Of a stretch of DNA of 12,610 nt, positions 1-5,291 are shown in pieces. The stretch is from NCBI GenBank assembly GCA_027729635.1, contig JAQCEM010000046.1, positions 1-12,610 of the forward strand, in the 5' to 3' direction. The stretch's first letter is position 1; each line of letters starts with the position of its first letter. The notes under the pieces were generated by a model. It did no database searches. It was not told the origin of the DNA and saw nothing but the letters and a program-made list of their open reading frames with translations. The translations under genes and the position numbers were made by a program. The stretch is from Casp-actino8 sp001510335 (GTDB taxonomy: Bacteria; Actinomycetota; Acidimicrobiia; Acidimicrobiales; Ilumatobacteraceae).

Positions 1-181
1 AACCTTGTTCGGCCAAAACCATGGTGGGGACCGTGGTGATGAGCAACAGCTCAACAACCCGCAACTTCATTAAAACGATGTAGCCACCAAGAACCGACTT
101 GGGTTCTTTGCGGGCGCCGTGAGCGGCGACTCCACCTGGAGACAGGCGAGACGGAACCAAGGGGCGAGAACCAACAGACAT
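1..181 (-). CDS. ctaB: Protoheme IX farnesyltransferase (heme O synthase), N-terminal part, cut by window edge
   Basis: Reading the minus strand from an ATG at 181 gives 60 open codons that run off the left edge. Residues 37-58 read roughly MKLRVVELLLITTVPTMVLA, very close to the first membrane helix of the UbiA-family heme O synthases (usual form TKPRIIELLLVTTVPTM). That family farnesylates heme b in the membrane to make heme O for terminal oxidases. The active-site aspartate-rich motifs lie outside the window, so the call rests on this helix only. The first 30 or so residues (MSVGSRPLVPSRL...) are an unconserved extension; ATG at 73 (residue 37) is a later but probably too short alternative. 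The gene is divergent from clpS with only 21 bp between the assigned starts. No Shine-Dalgarno sequence precedes the ATG, but a TACGAT hexamer ends 8 nt before it, so a leaderless transcript is possible. Confidence 0.72.
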   Translation of the reverse strand, partial: MSVGSRPLVPSRLSPGGVAAHGARKEPKSVLGGYIVLMKLRVVELLLITTVPTMVLAEQG

Positions 182-189
182 CAATCTTG

Positions 190-219
190 ATCGTATGGGG
201 GTGTGAATACCTCAACCAA
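190..219 (-). promoter_or_regulatory. Candidate promoter for ctaB (possibly leaderless)
   Basis: On the minus strand TACGAT (195 to 190) stands 8 nt before the ctaB ATG, and TTGGTT (219 to 214) lies 18 nt further upstream. That spacing would start the transcript at or within a couple of bases of the ATG. The -35 match is poor, and the element lies in the short ctaB/clpS gap and the first clpS codons, so this is a weak prediction from spacing and hexamer shape only. Confidence 0.3.
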
Positions 220-553
220 CCGAGACAATGAAGGAGTGAACACACCAGGCGTGACTCTCGTCGCCGCCGCACCCGCCACAATTGAGCGGCCAGCGGTCGA
301 TGAGTCAATATCTCTTGAACATCCGTGGGTTGTTTTGGTTTGGAACGACCCCATCAATCTGATGAGTTACGTCACTTTTGTGTTCCAAAAATTATTTGGC
401 TACAGCCTCGAAAAAGCCACTGAACTCATGCTTGATGTCCACGAAAAGGGCAAAGCCGTCGTATCGAGTGGAACGAAAGAAAAGGCCGAAATGGACGTGT
501 ACCGGCTACACGAACATGGACTGTGGGCGACCATGCAGCAGGACGGGGTCTGA
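203..553 (+). CDS. clpS: ATP-dependent Clp protease adaptor ClpS
   Basis: ClpS binds the N-domain of the ClpA/ClpC unfoldase and delivers N-degron substrates to ClpP in the cytoplasm. With the GTG at 203 the product is 116 aa; about 38 residues are a variable, probably disordered N-terminal tail. The folded core then shows WVVLVWNDPINLMSYV (42-57), FQKLFGYSLEKATELMLDVH (61-80) and the closing LHEHGLWATM. Asn48-Asp49 and His80 correspond to the residues that hold the substrate N-terminal amino group in E. coli ClpS (N34, D35, H66). The start is uncertain: GTG codons at 203, 236 and 251 are in frame. AAGGAG at 231-236 lies 14 nt before 251, rather far, and no good Shine-Dalgarno precedes 203. 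A start at 251 would also leave more room for promoters between this gene and divergent ctaB. The DUF2017 gene begins one base after the stop, so the two are surely co-transcribed. Confidence 0.93.
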   Translation: MNTSTNRDNEGVNTPGVTLVAAAPATIERPAVDESISLEHPWVVLVWNDPINLMSYVTFVFQKLFGYSLEKATELMLDVHEKGKAVVSSGTKEKAEMDVYRLHEHGLWATMQQDGV

Positions 554-554
554 C

Positions 555-1046
555 ATGCCCCGTGTTAAACCACCATTCGCCACCACCAAAAAAGGAATCG
601 TCGTCAATCTCGGGTCCAATGAACGCGATTTGTTACGTCGATTGTTTGGCGAAGTAGAAGAGTTACTCACGTCGGCGTCAATCGGTGACCCGAAGTTGGC
701 CCGGCTTTTCCCACCGGCCTATTTCAACAATGACGAAGCCGAAACCGAATACCAGCGTCTGATGCGCGATGAATTGATCGCAAGCCGACTGAGTTCCATC
801 GTCACGGTTGACGAATTCTTGGCCGATGATCAGTTGAAAACTGTCACTTTTGCCCAATTGGACGCCTTTTGTGCCGCTCTCAACAGTGTGCGGCTTGTTC
901 TCGGCACCCTTCTCGACGTCGGTGACATCGACGATTATCTCGATGCTGACGACCCGCGTCATGATGAACTCGCTCTGTACAACTTCTTGTCGTGGCTCCT
1001 TGATGCAGCTATCACCGCCATTTCTCACAACCACGGTGCCTCCTGA
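555..1046 (+). CDS. DUF2017 family protein, ClpS-linked
   Basis: A 163-aa soluble, acidic, largely helical protein of unknown function. Features matching the DUF2017 family are LARLFPPAYFNNDEAETEYQ (about residues 48-67), the RLMRDELIASRLSSI segment, the LNSVRLVLGTLLDVGD stretch in the second half, and DDPRHDELALYNFLSWLLDA near the C terminus. The family occurs next to clpS in many actinobacteria; here the ATG lies one base beyond the clpS stop. The open frame extends upstream into clpS (to 378), but that part is clpS read in the wrong frame, and the ATG at 555 begins the family-like sequence. A GGACGGGG stretch just upstream is only a weak ribosome-binding site, so translational coupling to clpS is likely. 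A role in Clp-dependent proteolysis is inferred from position alone. Confidence 0.85.
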   Translation: MPRVKPPFATTKKGIVVNLGSNERDLLRRLFGEVEELLTSASIGDPKLARLFPPAYFNNDEAETEYQRLMRDELIASRLSSIVTVDEFLADDQLKTVTFAQLDAFCAALNSVRLVLGTLLDVGDIDDYLDADDPRHDELALYNFLSWLLDAAITAISHNHGAS

Positions 1047-1104
1047 ATCGAGGGACCTAAGGATGACCGACCAATCTTCGGGTGGAGACCGCAGGCAGTC
1101 CTGT

Positions 1105-1110
1105 TAGAGT
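1105..1110 (+). promoter_or_regulatory. Weak -10 candidate for the tRNA cluster
   Basis: The 94 bp between the DUF2017 stop and tRNA-Glu contain TAGAGT at 1105-1110, about 30 nt upstream of the mature tRNA 5' end, a sensible place for a tRNA promoter -10. No convincing TTGACA-like -35 is found 16-18 bp upstream. Nothing else is recognised in this gap. Confidence 0.25.
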
Positions 1111-1140
1111 TGCCACGCTCTCATCGAGACGAGTGCCCAA

Positions 1141-1216
1141 GCCCCCATCGTCTAGTGGCCTAGGACACCACCCTTTCAAGGTGGCGGCACGGGTTCGAAT
1201 CCCGTTGGGGGTGCCA
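1141..1216 (+). tRNA. tRNA-Glu (anticodon UUC), CCA encoded
   Basis: A full cloverleaf folds by hand. The acceptor GCCCCCA pairs with TGGGGGT (1206-1212, one G-U pair). The anticodon stem CCACC/GGTGG encloses the loop CTTTCAA with anticodon TTC. The T arm ACGGG-TTCGAAT-CCCGT is canonical. The discriminator base is G1213 and CCA is encoded at 1214-1216. It is the first of three co-oriented tRNA genes; the Glu-Asp-Phe order is, as I recall, common in actinobacteria. Confidence 0.96.
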
Positions 1217-1232
1217 GACCGTTTACTCGGTC
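1217..1232 (+). other. Short hairpin directly after tRNA-Glu CCA
   Basis: GACCG and CGGTC form a 5-bp stem around the loop TTTACT, starting on the base after the encoded CCA. No T-run follows, so it does not look like an intrinsic terminator. It may be a processing or stabilising structure in a precursor tRNA transcript. Five base pairs is close to what chance can give. Confidence 0.35.
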
Positions 1233-1234
1233 CG

Positions 1235-1310
1235 ACATCTAGTACGTCACACATCTAGCGAACACATCTAATACGAACATTTCTAGTACGAAAACATTTA
1301 GTACATAGCC
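1235..1310 (+). repeat. Degenerate tandem repeat, consensus about ACATCTAGTACGAAC
   Basis: In the 123-bp spacer between tRNA-Glu and tRNA-Asp five related units follow each other: 1235-1250, 1251-1263, 1264-1278, 1279-1295 and 1296-1310. The shared core is (A)CATCTAGTACG, drifting to TCTAGCG, TCTAATACG, TTCTAGTACG and TTTAGTACA. CTAG occurs in three units. Unit length varies from 13 to 17, so the array looks decayed or loosely constrained. The rest of the spacer (1311-1339) is A-rich with no recognisable element. Function is unknown. Confidence 0.6.
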
Positions 1311-1339
1311 GAAATTGCAATAACCAAAGCAAATGTTTT

Positions 1340-1416
1340 GGTCTCGTGGTGAAGTTGGAGTTCACGCCGGCCTGTCAAGCCGGAGGTCGCGGGTTCGAGT
1401 CCCGTCGGGACCGCCA
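1340..1416 (+). tRNA. tRNA-Asp (anticodon GUC), CCA encoded
   Basis: The acceptor GGTCTCG (1340-1346) pairs with CGGGACC (1406-1412, one U-G wobble). The D stem is GTGA/TCAC. The anticodon stem CCGGC/GCCGG holds the loop CTGTCAA with anticodon GTC. The T loop is the normal TTCGAGT. The discriminator is G1413 and CCA is encoded at 1414-1416. It is the middle gene of the cluster. Confidence 0.96.
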
Positions 1417-1442
1417 GTGCATGTGGGGAAACCCACAGGCAC
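1417..1442 (+). other. GNRA-capped hairpin filling the tRNA-Asp/tRNA-Phe spacer
   Basis: GTGC (1417-1420) pairs with GCAC (1439-1442) and TGTGGG (1422-1427) with CCCACA (1432-1437). The two stems are separated by a single A-G mismatch and capped by the tetraloop GAAA. The hairpin begins on the base after the tRNA-Asp CCA and ends two bases before tRNA-Phe. No T-run follows, so it is more likely a processing signal of a joint precursor than a terminator. Confidence 0.6.
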
Positions 1443-1444
1443 AC

Positions 1445-1517
1445 GGTCGAGTAGCTCAGTCGGCAGAGCGTCCGCCTGAAAAGCGGAAGGTCACCGGATC
1501 GACGCCGGTCTCGACCA
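1445..1517 (+). tRNA. tRNA-Phe (anticodon GAA), no encoded CCA, unusual T loop
   Basis: The acceptor GGTCGAG pairs perfectly with CTCGACC (1510-1516). The D stem is GCTC/GAGC. The anticodon stem TCCGC/GCGGA encloses the loop CTGAAAA with anticodon GAA. The T stem is ACCGG/CCGGT. The T loop reads ATCGACG: A replaces the near-universal T at position 54, while T55, C56, G57 and A58 are kept. The discriminator is A1517; the next bases are CTT, so CCA must be added after transcription, unlike the other two tRNAs here. The acyltransferase ATG follows four bases later. Confidence 0.94.
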
Positions 1518-1521
1518 CTTC

Positions 1522-3675
1522 ATGTTTAGACGCGATATCGAAGGCCTTCGGGCACTGGCTGTCGGCTTCGTCATTCTTTTTCACGCCAAATTTCTTGGCC
1601 TCACTGGTGGTTTCATCGGTGTTGATGTTTTCTTCGTGGTGTCGGGTTTCTTAATCACCTCGCTGCTCATCACTGAACATTCTTCACTTGGCGAGATTTC
1701 TCTTAAAAATTTTTATGCCCGTCGGGCACGACGTTTACTTCCAGCATCAGCGTTAGTCATCGCTCTTACTGCTCTCGCTAGCCGCATTTGGCTTGAACCA
1801 CTTCGGCTCAAAGACATAGGCACTGACGCTGTAGCCAGCGGAGGGTTTTTCGCCAACATTTTATTTGGCGTTCGCAGCACTGACTATCTGCAAGCCGGAC
1901 AACCACCCTCTCCGTTCCAACATTTTTGGTCCCTGTCAGTTGAAGAACAGTTCTATATCGTGTGGCCCGCGCTCTTGATGTTGTTGCTCTGGAAGTCGCG
2001 TGATCGCCACACCCGAGCAATTGTTGCGGTCTCAATTTTAAGTGTTGCCTCGCTTGCGCTTTGTATATGGCAAACCACTCAATCTCAACCGTGGGCCTTC
2101 TTTGGTTTACATACCCGTGCCTGGGAACTTGGCATTGGTGCACTCGTTGCCTTATGTTGGAAATACGTTGAGCAACTACCGACCAATTTCCGTGCCGTCA
2201 TTGGTTGGCTCGGTCTCTTCGCCATCGTTGTCAGTGGACTAACCATCACCGAGAAAATGGCCTTCCCAGGGAAGTTAGCCTTATTGCCTGTTGTTGCGAC
2301 TGCACTCGTACTGATGGCTGGGCAACGTTCGCATTGGGGACCGCAACGAATTCTTTCGCTTCAGCCTCTGCAATGGATTGGTGCGCGTTCATACTCAATT
2401 TATTTGTGGCATTGGCCAGTGTTGATTATCGCCGAATCACATGCAGAACGTGCTCTGAGCATCACGGAGCGTCTAATCGCGATCACAGGCGCAGTGATTG
2501 CCGCCTCACTGTCGCATCATTTCTTAGAAAATCCGGTTCGCCATTCTGTTTCATTACAGGCCAAACCACGCCTCGCACTCATGGCCGGTGCAGTATTCAT
2601 AGTGTTGAGTGTCGGCGTCGGGTTTGTCTTACGAAGCTCTACAGTCGCCCTCAGCACCGATGTTATTGCTGATGCGCCTATTGCTATCGCGAGCACAACG
2701 ACATCAACGACTGCGCCAGTTGTTTCGACTGACAGCACAGTTGCACCGGTTGAGACAACAACATCCCTCATCACAATCCCAGAAGGTCCCCCACCCTCCA
2801 TCGTGAATCCGACCGCGCCAATTGAGGCAGTCATTGCTGGTGCACTCACCGATGAAGTTCCAGCCAATTTGCAACCTTCATTACGTGGTGCCACTGGTGA
2901 TAAGCCTGAAATTTATGACAATGGTTGCCATGTCAACCTGATTTCCATTGAACCCAAGATTTGTGAGTACGGAGATACAACGTCTGATTTCACAGTTGCT
3001 CTATACGGTGACTCACACGCCGCACAGTGGTTTCCAGCACTCAATCAAATAGCCATTGATCATCAATGGCGATTAATCATTCTCACAAAGATGGGTTGCA
3101 CTGCAATTGATTTGATAACCGCTAATTCATTGGTTGGTCCCACATATCCCGGTTGCCGACCATGGCGCGAAAAAGTTCTTGAACGATTTGTGGCAGAAAA
3201 TGTGCGTGTGGTCTTGATCACGAACTCAAATCGTTTAACCGATCCATCAACTGGTCAGCCTTTCGCTGATTCAATCGTAAAAACTGGTTACGCAACTTTC
3301 ATACCGCAATTGCAAAGTATGGGGATCAACCCTGTCGTTATTACTGATACGCCTTACCCCGGAACTGACGTTCCAATTTGTTTATCGAAGGCAATCAAGA
3401 ACGTTGGCTCGTGTGCTGTCACTCGCGACAAAGGGATTCGTGCGAATCGTCAGCAAACCAGCATTGATGTTGCTATCGAAAATAATGCTCAATACTTAGA
3501 TGTCAGTCATTGGGTTTGCACAAATGATATGTGCCCCGTCATCACTGGCAACATCTTGATGTATCGCGACTCGCATCACCTCACGACGACCTATGTGCAA
3601 TTTCTCACGCCATTAATTGACGCCGCTATATCGCCCTATGTTGATGGCGTTAAGTTGCGAATCAGTGCCTCTTGA
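1522..3675 (+). CDS. OafA-type membrane O-acyltransferase with C-terminal SGNH domain
   Basis: A 717-aa acyltransferase-3 / SGNH fusion that would transfer acyl (typically acetyl) groups onto exported polysaccharide, glycolipid or peptidoglycan; the exact acceptor cannot be told. Residues 1 to about 371 form the multi-spanning membrane domain. Its marks are RRDIEGLRALAV at the start, the family Arg-X10-His motif (R10, H21), the arginine-rich FYARRARRLLP loop, and FWSLSVEEQFYIVWP. Residues about 391-435 are a Thr/Ser/Pro-rich linker. The outer-face SGNH domain follows, with GDSHA (Ser498) and a closing RDSHH (D683, H686) supplying the catalytic triad. The start is fixed by the conserved N terminus, yet the ATG lies only 4 nt after mature tRNA-Phe, so no Shine-Dalgarno can exist outside the tRNA. 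The gene is somewhat A+T-richer by eye than purA or clpB. Its 3' end overlaps tesB by 40 bp in convergent orientation. Confidence 0.92.
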   Translation: MFRRDIEGLRALAVGFVILFHAKFLGLTGGFIGVDVFFVVSGFLITSLLITEHSSLGEISLKNFYARRARRLLPASALVIALTALASRIWLEPLRLKDIGTDAVASGGFFANILFGVRSTDYLQAGQPPSPFQHFWSLSVEEQFYIVWPALLMLLLWKSRDRHTRAIVAVSILSVASLALCIWQTTQSQPWAFFGLHTRAWELGIGALVALCWKYVEQLPTNFRAVIGWLGLFAIVVSGLTITEKMAFPGKLALLPVVATALVLMAGQRSHWGPQRILSLQPLQWIGARSYSIYLWHWPVLIIAESHAERALSITERLIAITGAVIAASLSHHFLENPVRHSVSLQAKPRLALMAGAVFIVLSVGVGFVLRSSTVALSTDVIADAPIAIASTTTSTTAPVVSTDSTVAPVETTTSLITIPEGPPPSIVNPTAPIEAVIAGALTDEVPANLQPSLRGATGDKPEIYDNGCHVNLISIEPKICEYGDTTSDFTVALYGDSHAAQWFPALNQIAIDHQWRLIILTKMGCTAIDLITANSLVGPTYPGCRPWREKVLERFVAENVRVVLITNSNRLTDPSTGQPFADSIVKTGYATFIPQLQSMGINPVVITDTPYPGTDVPICLSKAIKNVGSCAVTRDKGIRANRQQTSIDVAIENNAQYLDVSHWVCTNDMCPVITGNILMYRDSHHLTTTYVQFLTPLIDAAISPYVDGVKLRISAS

Positions 3676-4463
3676 GCGACGGTTGCGACCAACACGCCAT
3701 CTTCACTAAACACATGCCCGAGTGCAAGACCTCGATTATTTCCTAACGAATGACAAGTGAAATCGTGCAAATGCCAACGATCACTTTGAAGTGGTCGATG
3801 AAACCAAATCGTGTGGTCAAGACTGGCACCTTGAAAGTTGCGATGATTTTCTGGGCGCAATGAGATCTCAGGGTGGGTACGTACTACAGCATCAGTCGGC
3901 AAGTCATCACTGAGGTAAGCAAACGCACATCGATGCAAAAGTTGCGCCCGATGATCACCAGGATTACCTAACGCTTCGGTCACTCGAAACCAAGCCATGG
4001 CCCGACCTGCTCCCTCACGTCCATGGTTCGGATGATCGGCGTTCTCAATCCAACGGCGATCAAAGAATTCAGACCAAGTTGAGTTCGTCACTGTATCTGG
4101 AAGAGGCACACCCGTCGGGAAGGCAATAGGTTGCACGTCTGGTGCTTGTTCAAATCGTTGAAAACTGGCTTCCAAATTAAGGATGGCACCGTTTTCTTGC
4201 CGAGCCACGACACGACGTGTGCAAAAACTTTTTCCATTACGAATGCGGTCAACCTCATAACGCACTGTGTCTTTAGGGCTGCCACGTCGAATGAAATACG
4301 CGCGCAATGAATGAGGTTCCATATCGGGTTCGACGGTTTCGGCAGCGGCCCACAGCGCTTGCGCAACGATGTGACCGCCATACAAGCCGCCCCATGGGTA
4401 CTCCCGTCCCGCACCGACAAAGGTATCTACACCGTGGGGTTCAAGCGCGAAAAGTTGTTGCAT
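3636..4463 (-). CDS. tesB: Acyl-CoA thioesterase II (TesB family)
   Basis: Hydrolyses acyl-CoA to free fatty acid and CoA in the cytoplasm; a double-hotdog enzyme. Family marks in order are WGGLYGGHIVAQALWAA, HSLRAYFIRRGSP, YEVDRIRNGKSFCTRRVVARQ in the first hotdog, and SLDHTIWFHRP, NRGLALGHVF and VATVAQEALIR in the second. Counting from the GTG at 4469 (277 aa), Asp218, Ser241 and Gln266 match the catalytic Asp/Thr-Ser/Gln set of E. coli TesB. The assigned ATG at 4463 gives 275 aa; the GTG two codons earlier is equally possible because neither has a Shine-Dalgarno. A promoter-like pair lies 33-60 nt upstream. The last 12 codons overlap the oafA-type gene on the other strand, and the codon of the catalytic Gln (3672-3674) overlaps that gene's TGA stop. 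Confidence 0.93.
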   Translation of the reverse strand: MQQLFALEPHGVDTFVGAGREYPWGGLYGGHIVAQALWAAAETVEPDMEPHSLRAYFIRRGSPKDTVRYEVDRIRNGKSFCTRRVVARQENGAILNLEASFQRFEQAPDVQPIAFPTGVPLPDTVTNSTWSEFFDRRWIENADHPNHGREGAGRAMAWFRVTEALGNPGDHRAQLLHRCAFAYLSDDLPTDAVVRTHPEISLRPENHRNFQGASLDHTIWFHRPLQSDRWHLHDFTCHSLGNNRGLALGHVFSEDGVLVATVAQEALIRNLTPST

Positions 4464-4495
4464 GGTCACGACATCAGGCTATGAGGTTTGAACGC

Positions 4496-4523
4496 TGTAT
4501 AACGCAACAGGATTGGTTGACAA
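4496..4523 (-). promoter_or_regulatory. Candidate sigma-70-type promoter for tesB
   Basis: On the minus strand TTGTCA (4523 to 4518) and TATACA (4501 to 4496) are separated by 16 bp; each hexamer differs from consensus by one or two bases. A start near 4489 would give a leader of about 25 nt before the tesB ATG. It lies in the 85-bp gap between pyrE and tesB. AACAGG (4506-4511) and CCTGTT (4545-4550) in the same gap are complementary but too far apart for a clear terminator. Confidence 0.5.
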
Positions 4524-4554
4524 AACGTGATTGACGAATAAAAACCTGTTCAAT

Positions 4555-5136
4555 CTACGTACCGTAACCGAAGCCTAAATCAATTGCCGTCAGCATTGGT
4601 ACAAAAGGTATGCCACGTTCTTCTGCCATTGCACCGCACGTGCCACCACGATCAACAATCACCGTGATCAAAACAGGAATCGCTCCGAATGCTGTCACCG
4701 CATCAACTGCTTCCATGATTGATGTACCGCGAGTCACAGTGTCTTCGGTAATCACTACTTTGTCACCCGGTTGAAGCGCACCTGCAATGCGACCAGTCAC
4801 ACCATGATCTTTTGCTTCTTTGCGAACGCTGAAACTACGCAAATCAATTCCTCGCGTCGCAGCCACTGCGGCAATTCCATAAGCCACAGGGTCGGCGCCC
4901 ATTGTCAATCCACCGATCGCCCCTGCATCTCTAGGCATAAGTTCTAAAGCAACATCGGCCATCAACACGACGCCATCAGCCCGACACGCTGTTTGCTTTG
5001 TATCAAGAAACCACAAACTACTTGCGCCTGATTTCAAAGTGAAGTTGCCCGTCTTTAACGAGTGACGAAGCACATGTTCTCGCAGTGCGTGTCGAGCAGG
5101 ATCAAGAGTTGGAAGTGCATTTGAAAAATTACTCAT
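4555..5136 (-). CDS. pyrE: Orotate phosphoribosyltransferase
   Basis: Joins orotate to PRPP to make orotidine 5'-monophosphate, the fifth step of UMP synthesis. The 193-aa protein has the usual length and order: TGNFTLKSG (29-37) in the substrate-binding part, GGLTMGADPVAY (75-86), the mobile catalytic loop VRKEAKDHG (104-112, with K107 and K110), and the PRPP-binding motif VVITEDTVTRGTS (127-139, acidic pair E131-D132). No other pyrimidine gene is nearby. No Shine-Dalgarno precedes the ATG; a TGTAAT hexamer lies 5 nt upstream, hinting at a leaderless transcript. The gene is divergent from the small hypothetical gene at 5292 and lies 85 bp upstream of tesB, which seems to have its own promoter. 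Confidence 0.95.
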   Translation of the reverse strand: MSNFSNALPTLDPARHALREHVLRHSLKTGNFTLKSGASSLWFLDTKQTACRADGVVLMADVALELMPRDAGAIGGLTMGADPVAYGIAAVAATRGIDLRSFSVRKEAKDHGVTGRIAGALQPGDKVVITEDTVTRGTSIMEAVDAVTAFGAIPVLITVIVDRGGTCGAMAEERGIPFVPMLTAIDLGFGYGT

Positions 5137-5141
5137 CGGTA

Positions 5142-5147
5142 ATTACA
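5142..5147 (-). promoter_or_regulatory. Candidate -10 for leaderless pyrE
   Basis: On the minus strand TGTAAT (five of six matches to TATAAT) ends 5 nt before the pyrE ATG; the overlapping TACTGT three bases earlier ends 8 nt before it. Either would start transcription at about the start codon. No clear -35 is visible 16-18 bp upstream. Confidence 0.35.
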
Positions 5148-5227
5148 GTAGTGCGCGAATTCCCATTGTGTATCTCTTTGTGAGACCCCTATGTATCAGC
5201 AATAAATACAACGATTTTTCCATCAAA

Positions 5228-5251
5228 TTGTGACGAATTTCTAAGTCACAA
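5228..5251 (+). repeat. Perfect 7-bp inverted repeat, 10-bp spacer, in the pyrE / hypothetical divergent region
   Basis: TTGTGAC (5228-5234) is matched by GTCACAA (5245-5251) around an A+T-rich 10-bp spacer. It sits about 40-64 bp upstream of the presumed start of the plus-strand gene and about 90 bp upstream of pyrE, where an operator for either would fall. The half-site core TGTGA/TCACA resembles CRP-family sites, but the 12-bp gap between cores is twice the CRP spacing. TTGTG also occurs as direct copies at 5166-5170 and 5178-5182. A transcribed hairpin is the other reading. Confidence 0.5.
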
Positions 5252-5278
5252 GCCCGCGTGTTGCCCACATCTCTCTCA

Positions 5279-5284
5279 TATATT
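5279..5284 (+). promoter_or_regulatory. Candidate -10 for leaderless hypothetical gene
   Basis: TATATT at 5279-5284 (five of six matches to TATAAT) ends 7 nt before the ATG at 5292, so transcription would begin at the start codon. No Shine-Dalgarno is present, and no good -35 is seen at the usual distance. The rest of the 155-bp divergent region (5137-5291) holds the inverted repeat above and a pyrE -10 candidate. Confidence 0.4.
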
Positions 5285-5291
5285 GAAACCC

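Noticed and set aside
378..554. Upstream extension of the DUF2017 frame into clpS
   Set aside because: The extra 59 codons are clpS read in another frame and show no DUF2017 similarity; the ATG at 555 starts the family-like sequence.
1057..1254. Minus-strand frame giving a peptide with PNGIRTRAATLKG
   Set aside because: This is the tRNA-Glu gene translated on the wrong strand, a common false annotation; no real gene is present.
1445..4469. A tRNA-borne genomic island, with tRNA-Phe as attachment site and the acyltransferase as cargo
   Set aside because: No integrase gene is present, and I found no second copy of the tRNA-Phe 3' end (CCGGTCTCGACCA) in the window to serve as the other attachment site.
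4506..4550. Intrinsic terminator between pyrE and tesB
   Set aside because: The complementary arms AACAGG and CCTGTT are 33 nt apart, the stem is weak, and no T-run follows on the minus strand.
5228..5251. A CRP-type site in the pyrE intergenic region
   Set aside because: The TGTGA and TCACA cores are 12 bp apart, not 6, so a standard CRP-family dimer would not fit; kept only as an unassigned inverted repeat.
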